Origin: Collinsella sp. MSK.8.10 | GTDB taxonomy: Bacteria; Actinomycetota; Coriobacteriia; Coriobacteriales; Coriobacteriaceae | NCBI RefSeq assembly: GCF_019041915.1 | Contig: NZ_JAHPYF010000006.1 | Location: forward strand, 62,001 to 126,000 | Length of the DNA: 64,000 bases | Direction: 5' to 3' | Shown here: positions 15,179 to 23,279 of the stretch, piece after piece | Layout: each line of letters begins with the position of its first letter | Numbering within the stretch: the first letter of the stretch is position 1 | Translations under genes and position numbers: made by a program | Notes under the pieces: generated by a model | Told to the model about the DNA's origin: nothing | Database searches by the model: none | Seen by the model: only the letters and a program-made list of their open reading frames with translations

Positions 15179-15460
15179 TTACTTAATCTCCTGAATCGCG
15201 TAACGCGAAACATCTACGACGGCTCCGGATCGGACTTTGATCTGGACCTTCTCGCCTTCGATGCCTTTGACGGTTCCGTAGATACCGCCGGCGAAAAGAA
15301 CCTCCTGACCCGGCTTGAGCTCGGTGTGCAGCTCCTTGAAGTACTTCTGCTTCTTCTTCATGTTGATTTGCGACCAGATGGTGTAAATCAAGCCCATGAT
15401 GACAAGCAGGCCTAAAAGGGCGACCGAGGAGCTCAGGACGTTGGCTCCGAAATCGGCCAT
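15179..15460 (-). CDS. YajC-like protein embedded in the PTS operon
   Basis: 93 residues: one N-terminal membrane helix (about 10-30), a basic boundary (MKKKQKYFKELHTEL) and the YajC-type beta domain 'LKPGQEVLFAGGIYGTVKGIEGEKVQIKV'. YajC is an accessory subunit of the Sec translocon, but a yajC-like gene is also known inside mannose-family PTS operons of streptococci, where its role is unclear. Here its ATG overlaps the stop of the EIIA gene by one base (TAATG), so it is translationally coupled. The link to the PTS suggests help with membrane insertion or function of EIIC/EIID; this is inference. Confidence 0.8.
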   Translation of the reverse strand: MADFGANVLSSSVALLGLLVIMGLIYTIWSQINMKKKQKYFKELHTELKPGQEVLFAGGIYGTVKGIEGEKVQIKVRSGAVVDVSRYAIQEIK

Positions 15461-15903
15461 TAGATGCCGTCCTCGTCGCCGAAGATATCCTCTTCCTCGG
15501 AACCGGCAACGGATGCGACCGTCTGGGCGGTGATGCCCGTCTGGCCAACGGTCACGGCCTGCTCGCCAAGCTCGGCGAGCGTGGCATTGCCGCGGAGGAA
15601 CAGAAGCTCAATAACCATGGGAAGGTTGGTGCCAGTCAGAACCTCGACGTTGTCGACATCCTGGGCAATCATCATCGACTGGTTGAACGGGGTGCCGCCA
15701 AGCAGGTCGGTAAAGACGAGCACGCCATCGCACTCCTCGCGCATGGCGGTAATAGCGGCGCGGAGATCCTCACCGTAGGATGCGGCCTGGTCGCCCTCAA
15801 AAGGAACGACGGTAAAAGCAGGCTGGTCGCCGGCAACCATAGCGATAGCGCTTGCAAGGCCGGGTGCGAACTGTCCATGACCGGTAAGAATAAAGCCAAC
15901 CAT
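15460..15903 (-). CDS. agaF: PTS mannose/GalNAc-type EIIA component
   Basis: 147 residues. The N-terminus MVGFILTGHGQFAPG contains the phosphoacceptor His9, and 'VFTDLLGGTPFNQS' (about 64-77) is the conserved EIIA-Man pocket. It receives phosphate from HPr and gives it to EIIB. The C-terminal 20 residues are acidic (SEEEDIFGDEDGI). It is the first gene of the five-gene operon, with a leader of about 140 bases containing the TGGTAGTAACCA operator. Confidence 0.92.
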   Translation of the reverse strand: MVGFILTGHGQFAPGLASAIAMVAGDQPAFTVVPFEGDQAASYGEDLRAAITAMREECDGVLVFTDLLGGTPFNQSMMIAQDVDNVEVLTGTNLPMVIELLFLRGNATLAELGEQAVTVGQTGITAQTVASVAGSEEEDIFGDEDGI

Positions 15904-16019
15904 TCAAATTTCCCTTCCGAAGGTGTGTACAATCTGAGTCCGATGATTTTCGGAAGCCAGCGGGCGCTCGCCCTTAAAGCTTCTTAGAAAGCGTTCTTTG
16001 AAGACCAGTGGTTTCTAAA

Positions 16020-16055
16020 CTGGTAGTAACCACGTGACGTGTTGTTGTCACTATA
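16020..16055 (-). promoter_or_regulatory. PTS operon promoter with dre-like operator
   Basis: Minus-strand TATAGT at 16055-16050 is a likely -10. The palindrome TGGTAGTAACCA (16021-16032) lies about 18 bases downstream of it, where a bound repressor would block the polymerase. An extra half site ACCAGTGGTT is at 16004-16013. The core is identical to the site at agaS. Confidence 0.65.
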
Positions 16056-16106
16056 TCACCCCAGAAGAGGTCGCTTTCGTTGATTCATACGGTAAAACGT
16101 TTTTGC

Positions 16107-16359
16107 ACCGCTCACGGTGATATTTCGACCGTTTACCGGTCGTTAACACTTCTACCTGCGGTTTTGAAACCGTTTCGAAATGCTTTGGCAAAAGATCGGA
16201 ACTTTTCCTGTCCCTAAACAACGCAGGGCGGCTAATAATAGCGTGTAGAAAAATTGCAGGTCATTGTGAAGATATGTGAATTGGTCTTTTTGACTTAATA
16301 CCAGTTAGAACCAGTTTTGAGATTATCGGTGAACGGTAGTTTTCGACCGTTCACCGGTC
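16107..16359. repeat. ACCGTTYACCG direct-repeat motifs in the PTS/DUF2975 intergenic region
   Basis: This 660-base gene-free region holds two 19-base near-identical copies of TTTCGACCGTTYACCGGTC (16123-16141 and 16341-16359, one difference) plus related ACCGCTCACGGT at 16107 and the reverse-strand form at 16327-16337. Each copy carries a GACCG/CGGTC dyad. A CCAGTTAGAACCAGTT tandem lies at 16301-16316. These look like binding sites for one or more regulators of the divergent genes. No other gene is seen between 15904 and 16605. Confidence 0.55.
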
Positions 16360-16605
16360 ACTTGCAATCGTTTGCAGTTGTTTTCCCAGATGAATTAGGG
16401 AAACGCGATGGAGCGTTTGCGCGGGCGCAGGAAATTTTGGCATTTGTCCTTATCCCCCACGCGCCAAACTCCGGCATCCAAAATGAGCTAATGGCTCACG
16501 CTAATCGTTTTCAATCATTACTTACTCAGTATCCGTAATTATTTATCGTTTATCGTTAATTCTGATATGATACAAGTATCATCCCAAACGCCGATTGGAG
16601 GGGTT

Positions 16606-17244
16606 ATGGTCCATCGAAACGCATCTATATCGAATGAAACCATCAGCCGCGAACAGACGATAGCCAAACTGAGGAAGCTCGCTCGCATCTGCAAATGGGC
16701 CACGATCTGCATTACCACCGCGCTCGCTCTGGGACTCCTCGCAGTCATTGCGATTGACCTTCTACTCATATTGCCTGGCCTCTCCCAAGGGTCGTGTCTC
16801 CAATCCGTAGAACTTCAAGCCGGCGAAGGGCCGTGCCTTGCTATCGTCGGCACCGATGCGCAGGCCCCACTTATGCTCGTCGCACACGATGGTCACACTG
16901 CCATAGGGAGTCTCTTGATGACATGTCTCGCGCTTACCATCGCGATAAGCGTGCGCAGGCTTTTCCTCAACATTGAAAAGGAAGGCAGGCCCTTTGACCT
17001 TGAATGTAACCAGACACTTCGTCGAGTAGGACATTTATTCCTTATCGGCGGCGTTGCCGTGAGGCTTCTTGGCGCCGTAATCACGGGAATGATACTCTCA
17101 GGATTTGGCGGCAGCTTTACGGATGCGTTCGTCGGCCAGTTATTCGAGCCCTCCATGCTCTTTGCAGGCCTGATTATTTGCCTGATTGCCAGCATCTTCC
17201 GCTACGGGTATATCCTGCAAAAACAAGATGACGAGTTGCTCTAG
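16606..17244 (+). CDS. DUF2975 membrane protein
   Basis: 212 residues from ATG 16606 (GGAGG just upstream); an earlier in-frame ATG at 16567 lacks a site. Four hydrophobic segments are visible (about 30-60, 100-125, 145-170, 180-205), with the family's pattern 'AISVRRLFLNIEKEGRPFDLECNQTLRRVG' in the central cytoplasmic loop. DUF2975 proteins are small membrane proteins almost always paired with a YozG-like XRE regulator, as here. Their biochemical role is not established. Confidence 0.8.
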   Translation: MVHRNASISNETISREQTIAKLRKLARICKWATICITTALALGLLAVIAIDLLLILPGLSQGSCLQSVELQAGEGPCLAIVGTDAQAPLMLVAHDGHTAIGSLLMTCLALTIAISVRRLFLNIEKEGRPFDLECNQTLRRVGHLFLIGGVAVRLLGAVITGMILSGFGGSFTDAFVGQLFEPSMLFAGLIICLIASIFRYGYILQKQDDELL

Positions 17245-17253
17245 GGGGAATCC

Positions 17254-17493
17254 ATGATTATTCTGCGGCTTGACCGCATGCTCGCCGAACGCAAGATTTC
17301 ATCCAAAGAGCTTGCGGAACGTGTGGGCATCTCCCAGGTCAATATGTCACGCATTAAGACGGGCAAGGTTTCTGCCATACGTTTTTCAACTCTTGACGCG
17401 ATATGCCGGGCACTCGACTGCCAACCGGGCGATGTACTGGAATATATATCCGATGATGAAGCCGATAGCCTTTTTGGGCTTAAAGATGAATAG
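17254..17493 (+). CDS. XRE/Cro-CI family regulator (YozG-like)
   Basis: 79 residues, a single HTH domain: 'LDRMLAERKISSKELAERVGISQVNMSRIKTGKVSAIRFSTLDAICRALDCQPGDVLEY'. This is the compact YozG type that accompanies DUF2975 genes. It follows the DUF2975 gene by nine bases with GGGGGAA as ribosome site, so the two form an operon and probably regulate themselves. Confidence 0.88.
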   Translation: MIILRLDRMLAERKISSKELAERVGISQVNMSRIKTGKVSAIRFSTLDAICRALDCQPGDVLEYISDDEADSLFGLKDE

Positions 17494-17529
17494 CCATAAT
17501 TAAACTGCCGATCACGCTCTCAACGCAAA

Positions 17530-17564
17530 TAGCCCGCCAGAACGACTTCCGTACTGGCGGGCTA
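17530..17564. terminator. hairpin between convergent genes
   Basis: Perfect 11-bp stem TAGCCCGCCAG / CTGGCGGGCTA (17530-17540, 17554-17564) between the XRE gene and the convergent membrane-protein gene. The T run is weak on both strands. Confidence 0.65.
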
Positions 17565-17607
17565 CTTGTTGTCTATCGGCTAGATGCTCGATGAGCCGTG
17601 CAACTCT

Positions 17608-18702
17608 TTACGCAAACAGGCCGTAGATGCTGATGTTGGCCTTGGCGTAGAGGCCGTTCGCATACTCGGTCCACTTGGAGCTGGCGCTCGAAGCCTGCGA
17701 GGAATACTGCTGGTAGGCGGTGTAATAGGCGGTCATGGCCTGCTTATAGGTAGCGCTATCGGCCGTAAAGGCATCGTCAGCGAAGGCCTTAGCGTAGGTG
17801 CTACCGGCGTCCTTCCAAGTGCCCTTTGAGCTATCCCACTCGTCGCCGGCAAGGTTGATGATGTAGTCGGCGTAATCCTTGCTCGCGGTGTCCTCGTTGC
17901 CGTCAGCAGGCTCGGTCGGGGCGGTCGGCATGCTTGCGGAGCTGTCGCCGACCTTCTTCCTGTAGAGCTTCTGCAGCATAGCGGACTGGCGGACGATCTG
18001 CTTGGCCTGGTCCTTGGACACGCCATACTGCGTGGCCATGGTCTTGTAGTCGGAGGTGCCGATGGAATCCTCGGCGTACTTCTTCATCTCCTTGGAAGAG
18101 ACGGTGATGCCCTCGTCCTCGGCAGCATCGAGCAGGATCTTGTTGCGCACGTAGGACAGGATGACGTCGGCAGAGGGAGCGGTGTAGTTGCCATCGCCAT
18201 CCTTGACGGTGTCGAGGCTGTACTGGCTCTCGATGGCCTCGCGCGCGGTGATGTCGCTCTTCTTGCCGTTGTAGCTGTAGCTTGCCACGGTCGAATCGAG
18301 CTGGTCCTCGGTGAGGGTCGCCGAGCCGACGCCCTTGCCGCCAAAGCCGCCATTGCCAATAAAGAAGCCGATCACCGCAGCGATCACGACTGCAACCACG
18401 AAGGTGGCAATCATCGTCTTCTTGTGCTTGGATGCATGGTCGTCTTCGTCGGAACCCAGGATATCGTCGTCCTCGTCCTGTTCCTCGGGCATGAGGTTCT
18501 CGTCAGCGGCATCCGCGGCAATCTGAGCCTCCAGACGGGCGTCCTCCTCCTCGGCCGTCGTACCGGCAGCAATGTGCTCGGCAGACGTACCGGCGACCAG
18601 ATCGACCTTCTCGTCCTCGTCACCGTCGGGGCCTTCGCCGCGCTCGATGATCTGGATGCCGTCGATTTCGTCCTTCTCGTCCTTCTTTTGGATCAGACCC
18701 AT
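17608..18702 (-). CDS. membrane-anchored SurA-like protein with acidic cytoplasmic domain
   Basis: 364 residues. Residues 1-93 are strongly acidic and low-complexity (many DE runs), followed by a basic stop (SKHKK) and one membrane helix (about 96-115). The outside part (about 120-364) contains 'LTEDQLDSTVASYSYNGKKSDITAREAIE' and 'ILSYVRNKILLDAAEDEGITVSSKEMKKYAED', reminiscent of the SurA/PrsA N-terminal chaperone domain, without a recognisable parvulin isomerase domain. It may be a secretion chaperone-like protein. AAGGAG eight bases before ATG 18702. Function uncertain. Confidence 0.6.
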   Translation of the reverse strand: MGLIQKKDEKDEIDGIQIIERGEGPDGDEDEKVDLVAGTSAEHIAAGTTAEEEDARLEAQIAADAADENLMPEEQDEDDDILGSDEDDHASKHKKTMIATFVVAVVIAAVIGFFIGNGGFGGKGVGSATLTEDQLDSTVASYSYNGKKSDITAREAIESQYSLDTVKDGDGNYTAPSADVILSYVRNKILLDAAEDEGITVSSKEMKKYAEDSIGTSDYKTMATQYGVSKDQAKQIVRQSAMLQKLYRKKVGDSSASMPTAPTEPADGNEDTASKDYADYIINLAGDEWDSSKGTWKDAGSTYAKAFADDAFTADSATYKQAMTAYYTAYQQYSSQASSASSKWTEYANGLYAKANISIYGLFA

Positions 18703-18740
18703 ATCAGTTACTCCTTGTTAGGAAACATAGTCCTCAATAG

Positions 18741-18769
18741 AATACGCCCGACAGAGAGCCGGGCGTATT
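18741..18769. terminator. hairpin downstream of icd
   Basis: Arms AATACGCCCG and CGGGCGTATT with a 9-base loop, about 60 bases after the icd stop on the minus strand. The tail is T-rich but not a run. Confidence 0.6.
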
Positions 18770-18828
18770 GATTCTTAGGTTATACGCAAACACTTAAGTA
18801 CTATTTAGGCGTTTGCAGTCTGCATGCC

Positions 18829-19914
18829 TTAGGCCAGGTGCGCGATAACGGCATCGGCAAAGGCCTGCGTGCCCACAGCGCCCTCAACGGAGCCGGTCTG
18901 GGCACGACGAACGTCGCCGGTAACCTGCTCACCCTCGTCGAGCGTGGTAGAAACGGCGGCGCGAATGCGATTGGCCGCGTCGTTCTCGCCCAGGTGATCG
19001 AGCATCATAGCCGCAGACAGAATCTCGGCCGTGGGGTTAGCGATATCCTGGCCAGCGATATCGGGCGCGGAGCCGTGCGTTGCCTCAAAGATTGCGCAGT
19101 CGGCACCGATGTTGGAGCCAGGAGCCATACCCAGACCGCCCACTAGGCCGGCGCACAGGTCGCTCACGATGTCGCCGTACAGGTTGGGCAGCACCAGGAC
19201 ATCGAAGTCGTTGGGGTTCTGGACCAGGCCCATGCAGGTGGCGTCGACAATCTTGTCGTTGAACTCGATATCGGGATAGTTGGCGGCCACCTCGCGCGCA
19301 ACGCGCAGGAACAGACCATCGGTCGCCTTCATGATGTTGGCCTTATGCACGGCCGTCACCTTTTTGCGGCCGCAGCGGCGAGCATACTCAAAGGCATACT
19401 CCACAATGCGGCGGCTCTTGGCGATGGAGATCGGCTTGATTGAAATGGCGGAATCAGCGGCGAAGGGCTTCTGACCCGAGCGCTCGACAAGCTGCGAGAG
19501 CTCCTCGACCTCGGCAGCGCCCTCATCGAACTCGATGCCGGCGTAGAGGTCCTCGGTGTTCTCGCGCACGATGACCAGGTCGACGTCGCGGAAGCGCGAG
19601 CCGTCGCCCGGCTGCGACAGGCAGGGGCGCACGCAGGCGTACAGGTCGAAGTGCTTGCGCAGGGCCACGTTAACGCTGCGGAAACCCGTGCCGACCGGCG
19701 TGGTGATGGGGCCCTTGATGGCAACCTTGGTCTCGGCGACCGCATCGAGCACATGCTGGGGCAGCGGCGTGCCAAACTCGTCCATGACGCCGGCGCCGGC
19801 CTCCTGGACATTCCAGTTGATCTGGACACCGGTGGCCTCGACCACGCGGCGCATGGCCTGCGTAATCTCGGGACCGATACCGTCACCGGGGATCAGGACT
19901 ACATCGTGCGCCAT
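18829..19914 (-). CDS. icd: NAD-type isocitrate dehydrogenase (isocitrate/isopropylmalate family)
   Basis: 361 residues. The N-terminus [17 protein letters not shown] and '[21 protein letters not shown]' (about 78-98, the substrate loop of NAD-isocitrate dehydrogenases) are clear, as are '[16 protein letters not shown]', the Lys of '[11 protein letters not shown]' and the cofactor site '[26 protein letters not shown]' with '[12 protein letters not shown]'. It oxidises isocitrate to 2-oxoglutarate; the short homo-oligomeric form resembles mitochondrial IDH3 and homoisocitrate dehydrogenases, which cannot be fully excluded. It follows the HEAT-repeat gene by four bases, with the ribosome site GAGGAG inside that gene's end. 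Confidence 0.85.
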   Translation of the reverse strand: MAHDVVLIPGDGIGPEITQAMRRVVEATGVQINWNVQEAGAGVMDEFGTPLPQHVLDAVAETKVAIKGPITTPVGTGFRSVNVALRKHFDLYACVRPCLSQPGDGSRFRDVDLVIVRENTEDLYAGIEFDEGAAEVEELSQLVERSGQKPFAADSAISIKPISIAKSRRIVEYAFEYARRCGRKKVTAVHKANIMKATDGLFLRVAREVAANYPDIEFNDKIVDATCMGLVQNPNDFDVLVLPNLYGDIVSDLCAGLVGGLGMAPGSNIGADCAIFEATHGSAPDIAGQDIANPTAEILSAAMMLDHLGENDAANRIRAAVSTTLDEGEQVTGDVRRAQTGSVEGAVGTQAFADAVIAHLA

Positions 19915-19920
19915 AATCTG

Positions 19921-20619
19921 TTACTCCTCGTCTTCGGCGTCGTCAGATTTTTTAACGCTAGCACGCTTCTTCTTTTTGGAGAGATCCAGGCCAAAACGTT
20001 TAACAAGCATTTCGCAAATCTCGCTCGAACGGGCCTTGAGATAGCTGCCCTTACCGTTCTCGGCATCGAACTTAAGGCGCAGCGCGAGCTTCTCGGCGAC
20101 CTCGGCGTCAATCTCGCCCTGGCCAAACTCGTACAGGCAACCGAGCATGTCGCGATACTCGAGGTCGCCGTGGTAGCACTGGATGGCCTCGTCCAGGATG
20201 GGCCAAGCCTCGCGCGAACGCTCGACGCTCGTGGCACCCCACACGCACAGCAGGCGGAAGGCGGCATAGCGCAGCGTGGAGGAAATCTCGTCGAACAGCG
20301 CGGTCTCGGCGCCCTCAAAGGCATCGCCCAGCTGCTCGGGGCAGGTGGTGGCGAGCGCCGCAAGGGCATCGAGGGCCTCCCAGCGGGTCTGAGCCTCGGG
20401 GCGGTCAAGTGCCTCGATCAGCGCGGGTACGCAGGGCACGACGCGCTGCGGATCGCGCTCGGCAAGCAGGTGCAGCACGCGGGCGGCAAACTGACGGATG
20501 CGGCGCGTGGGGCAGCCGAGCTCCTTGACCAGACGGTCGACGGCGTTCTCGTTCTCCTCTGCCAGCTGAAGCTGTGCCAGCTCCTCATCGGTGAGCTGTT
20601 CTTCCTTGTTTTCTGCCAT
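19921..20619 (-). CDS. HEAT-repeat protein
   Basis: 232 residues, alpha-helical. HEAT-like repeats such as 'PTRRIRQFAARVLHLLAERDPQRVVPCVPALIEALDRPEAQTRWEALDALAALA' (about 37-90) are evident, with an acidic N-terminus and a Lys-rich then acidic C-terminal tail (SKKKKRASVKKSDDAEDEE). HEAT repeats are protein-binding scaffolds. Its place between a membrane protein and icd in a tight minus-strand operon does not reveal a partner. Confidence 0.7.
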   Translation of the reverse strand: MAENKEEQLTDEELAQLQLAEENENAVDRLVKELGCPTRRIRQFAARVLHLLAERDPQRVVPCVPALIEALDRPEAQTRWEALDALAALATTCPEQLGDAFEGAETALFDEISSTLRYAAFRLLCVWGATSVERSREAWPILDEAIQCYHGDLEYRDMLGCLYEFGQGEIDAEVAEKLALRLKFDAENGKGSYLKARSSEICEMLVKRFGLDLSKKKKRASVKKSDDAEDEE

Positions 20620-20634
20620 AGTTACCTCTTCTTA

Positions 20635-21063
20635 CTATTTCTTAGCGTGCTTGCCAGCACCCTTGCTGTCATCGGTGACCGAGATGAGCTGTCGGTCGGC
20701 TGCACCATTGTGACGCGCGCGGCGGCGCTCCTCGGCGTCGCCCGCATCGGCGGCGGCGCGGTGTGCCTTGTTGACGTTAAAGACCTCGTCGTGCTTGCGC
20801 CACGGGCCGACGGACTCGCCAAAGCTCATCTTAAGGCCGGCGATAAAGCCGCCGAGCCAGCCGATCGGCGCAAACTGCACCAGCGGGAACAGCGAAAACA
20901 CCCAGGTTAGCAGGACGACTGCCGCCGCTCCCGCAAAGTTGGCAATCCAGTAGTCGCGCTTGGTGATGACGCGCTTTTCGCACGCCCACTGGCCGCACAA
21001 AAAGCCGATGTAAATCGCAAAGAGAAAGAGCACCAGCGCAAGCACCACGAACGTCCAGCTCAT
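20635..21063 (-). CDS. small membrane protein, function unknown
   Basis: 142 residues with two membrane helices (about 4-24 and 40-65), a short amphipathic segment, and a basic/acidic C-terminal tail outside the membrane. I do not recognise a family. ATG 21063 overlaps the end of the dehydrogenase gene region, its ribosome site GGGAG containing that gene's stop, so the genes are coupled. Confidence 0.6.
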   Translation of the reverse strand: MSWTFVVLALVLFLFAIYIGFLCGQWACEKRVITKRDYWIANFAGAAAVVLLTWVFSLFPLVQFAPIGWLGGFIAGLKMSFGESVGPWRKHDEVFNVNKAHRAAADAGDAEERRRARHNGAADRQLISVTDDSKGAGKHAKK

Positions 21064-21068
21064 GGGCG

Positions 21069-22148
21069 CTACTCCCCGTGATGGTGGCCACAGCAGCACT
21101 CGTGGCCATCATCATGGCCGTGGCCGCCGCAGCACTCGTGGTCCTCGTCGTGGTGATGGCCACAACCGCACTCGTGATCGTCGCCATGCTCGCCGCAACC
21201 ACAGCCCTCCTCGTGAGCACCGTGCTCCTCGGGACGATACTGCGACCAGTCCAGACCGGCGGCGATGGCGTCGGCCTCCTCCTTGTAGAGGACCGTGATG
21301 GCCTGGGTGCCCAGCTTGGCGCCACCGATGGCGTCGAGCATGTCATAGAGCGTAAAGGCCACGTCGGCGCCGGGCAGCGCGAGCTCGCGGTCGTCGGCGT
21401 AGGCGAGCGCCAGACGCAGGTCCTTGATGAAGTGCTCGACCATAAAGCCGGGCTTGTAGTCGCCGTCGAGCGCCTTGGGCGCCAGGCTCTCCATGGCGCC
21501 GGACTTACCGGTGCCGCCCAGGATCATCTGTCGGGTCTTCTCCACGTCAAGGCCGCTCAGCTCGGCAAATGCCATGGCGTCTGCCATGCCAACCATGCAG
21601 GCGCCCAGCGACACCTGGTTGGCGAGCTTGGCAGCCTGGCCCTTGCCGGCGCCGTCGAAGCAGCAGATGGTTGCCGCAAAGGTGGAAAGGATATCGCGGA
21701 CCGGCGCGATGTCGTTCTCGGTAGCGCCCACGATAGCCGTGAGCGTACCGGCGATAGCGCCCGACTCGCCGCCGGTGACGGGGCAGTCAAACGCCATGCG
21801 ACCAGAAACCTGGGCGGCCTCGGCAATGTCACGGGCGAGCTCGGGCGAGCTCGTGGTGAGGTCGATCAAGACCGCGCCCGGCTTAGTGCACGCGAGCAGG
21901 CCGTCGCCCGCCAGGTAGAGTTCCTCGACCTCGGAAGGATAACCCACCATGGTAAAGACGACATCGGCGTTCGCCGCGGCATCGGCCGGCGTATCGGCCC
22001 AGACGGCACCGCGCTCGATAAGCGCTGCAGCCTTGGACTCGGTACGGTTGTTGACCGTGACGGGATAGCCGGCATCCAGGATGTGGCCGGCGATGGGGGC
22101 ACCCATGATTCCGGTGCCGATAAATGCGACAGAGAGCTTGTTTGCCAT
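21069..22148 (-). CDS. beta-hydroxyacid dehydrogenase (HIBADH/GarR family) with His/Cys-rich tail
   Basis: 359 residues; the enzyme part (1-305) is a 3-hydroxyisobutyrate or tartronate-semialdehyde reductase type. The Rossmann start FIGTGIMGAPIAGHIL, the substrate motif DCPVTGGESGA (about 121-131) and catalytic Lys174 in GQAAKLANQ are present. Family members are normally about 290-300 residues. Here residues 309-359 form an added tail with 14 His and 9 Cys among Gly, Asp and Glu, a likely binder of nickel, zinc or similar ions. Its substrate and the use of the tail are unknown. It starts a four-gene run ending with icd. Confidence 0.82.
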   Translation of the reverse strand: MANKLSVAFIGTGIMGAPIAGHILDAGYPVTVNNRTESKAAALIERGAVWADTPADAAANADVVFTMVGYPSEVEELYLAGDGLLACTKPGAVLIDLTTSSPELARDIAEAAQVSGRMAFDCPVTGGESGAIAGTLTAIVGATENDIAPVRDILSTFAATICCFDGAGKGQAAKLANQVSLGACMVGMADAMAFAELSGLDVEKTRQMILGGTGKSGAMESLAPKALDGDYKPGFMVEHFIKDLRLALAYADDRELALPGADVAFTLYDMLDAIGGAKLGTQAITVLYKEEADAIAAGLDWSQYRPEEHGAHEEGCGCGEHGDDHECGCGHHHDEDHECCGGHGHDDGHECCCGHHHGE

Positions 22149-22246
22149 GAAACCTTTCCTTTTGGGTTGGGTGTTGTTACCAGGTTGAATACTCGGTGCC
22201 AGCGTTTGGGCTGTGACTTGAGGGCACTTGCAGCCGCAGCGCCTGT

Positions 22247-23200
22247 CTACTCACCGCGCACACGGCGCGCGATGCGGTCGGAAAGCGAGGCTTTCTCGGC
22301 ACGGTTCTTGCCCCAAAACGCGCAGGCCACCATGCCGGGGCCCACGTGCGAGCCGATGGTGGGACCGACGGAACTACGGATGATGGTGACGTCGGCGCAG
22401 CCTTCCTCCTTGCGGATAGCGGCCTCGAGCCAATCACCGTCCTTCTCGGCATCGGCCGTCATGATGGCGATGGGCATGGTGCGATCGGGCACGTAGTTCT
22501 CGCGGAACGACTTGAGGATGGACTTGAGCGCCTTCTTGCGGCCGCGGTTGACGCCGATCAGCGACAGCGAGCCGGCAAGGTCGTAGGAGAGCTCGGGCTT
22601 GACATCGAGCTTTGCCGTGAGCTGTGCCGCCGCGGGCGGAATACGGCCGCCGGCGGCCAGTGCGTCAAAGCTCTCGAGCGTAAAGTAGCCGTGGACATAG
22701 GTCTTTGCCTCGTTTGCCCAATCGACCAGCTGTTTGGCGGTCAGTCCCGCCGAACGCTGGCGCACGGCCTCGAGCGCCAAGAGCGCGCCGGTCGCGCAGG
22801 GCAGAGCATTGTCGACCACGTAGAGCTCAAAATCGGGATACTCGGCGCGCACGGCGTCCGCCGCCTGGCACGCGGAGTTGTAGCTCGACGACAGCGCCGA
22901 GGTAAAGCACAGGTAGACCGTGGGCGTGCCCTCTTTGGCGCACTCGGTAAAGAACTCGATATAGCGACCGAGCGACACGGCGGAGGTAGACACGCGAGCG
23001 CCGGCGCGCATGCGGTCGTAGAACTCCTTAGGGCTCATGCTCGACCAGATATCGTCCGTGCGCTCCTCGCCATCGATAATGAAGGGGAAACCCAGGATAT
23101 CGACATCGAGGTTCGCGGCGACCTCGGGGCTAAAGTCGCAGCAGGTATCGACGACGATGCGGCAGCGGTCAGAATGGCCGGTAGATGCAGCCTTGTCCAT
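22247..23200 (-). CDS. DegV family fatty-acid-binding protein
   Basis: 317 residues from ATG 23200 (AAGGAG eight bases before). The family signature 'RIVVDTCCDFSPEVAANLDVDILGFPFIIDGEE' at the start, 'RVSTSAVSLGRYIEFF' and the second-domain segments 'ALAAGGRIPPAA' and 'SSVGPTIGSHVGPGMVACAFWG' are all visible. DegV/FakB proteins hold a fatty acid for phosphorylation by FakA; no fakA is nearby. It lies between hpf and the dehydrogenase operon on the same strand. Confidence 0.88.
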   Translation of the reverse strand: MDKAASTGHSDRCRIVVDTCCDFSPEVAANLDVDILGFPFIIDGEERTDDIWSSMSPKEFYDRMRAGARVSTSAVSLGRYIEFFTECAKEGTPTVYLCFTSALSSSYNSACQAADAVRAEYPDFELYVVDNALPCATGALLALEAVRQRSAGLTAKQLVDWANEAKTYVHGYFTLESFDALAAGGRIPPAAAQLTAKLDVKPELSYDLAGSLSLIGVNRGRKKALKSILKSFRENYVPDRTMPIAIMTADAEKDGDWLEAAIRKEEGCADVTIIRSSVGPTIGSHVGPGMVACAFWGKNRAEKASLSDRIARRVRGE

Positions 23201-23218
23201 CAAAGCGACTCCTTACGT

Positions 23219-23250
23219 AAAAAGGCGGCCATCCGCATGGGATGGCCGCC
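23219..23250 (-). terminator. terminator after hpf
   Basis: Minus-strand stem GGCGGCCATCC / GGATGGCCGCC (23250-23240 with 23234-23224) followed by TTTTT. It separates hpf from degV, whose ribosome site begins a few bases further on. Confidence 0.88.
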
Positions 23251-23279
23251 AACCGTTAACTCATGCAAGTTAACGTATT

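Noticed and set aside
16317..16538. 73-codon open frame before the DUF2975 gene
   Set aside because: No ribosome site, overlaps the repeated ACCGTTYACCG motifs, composition not protein-like.
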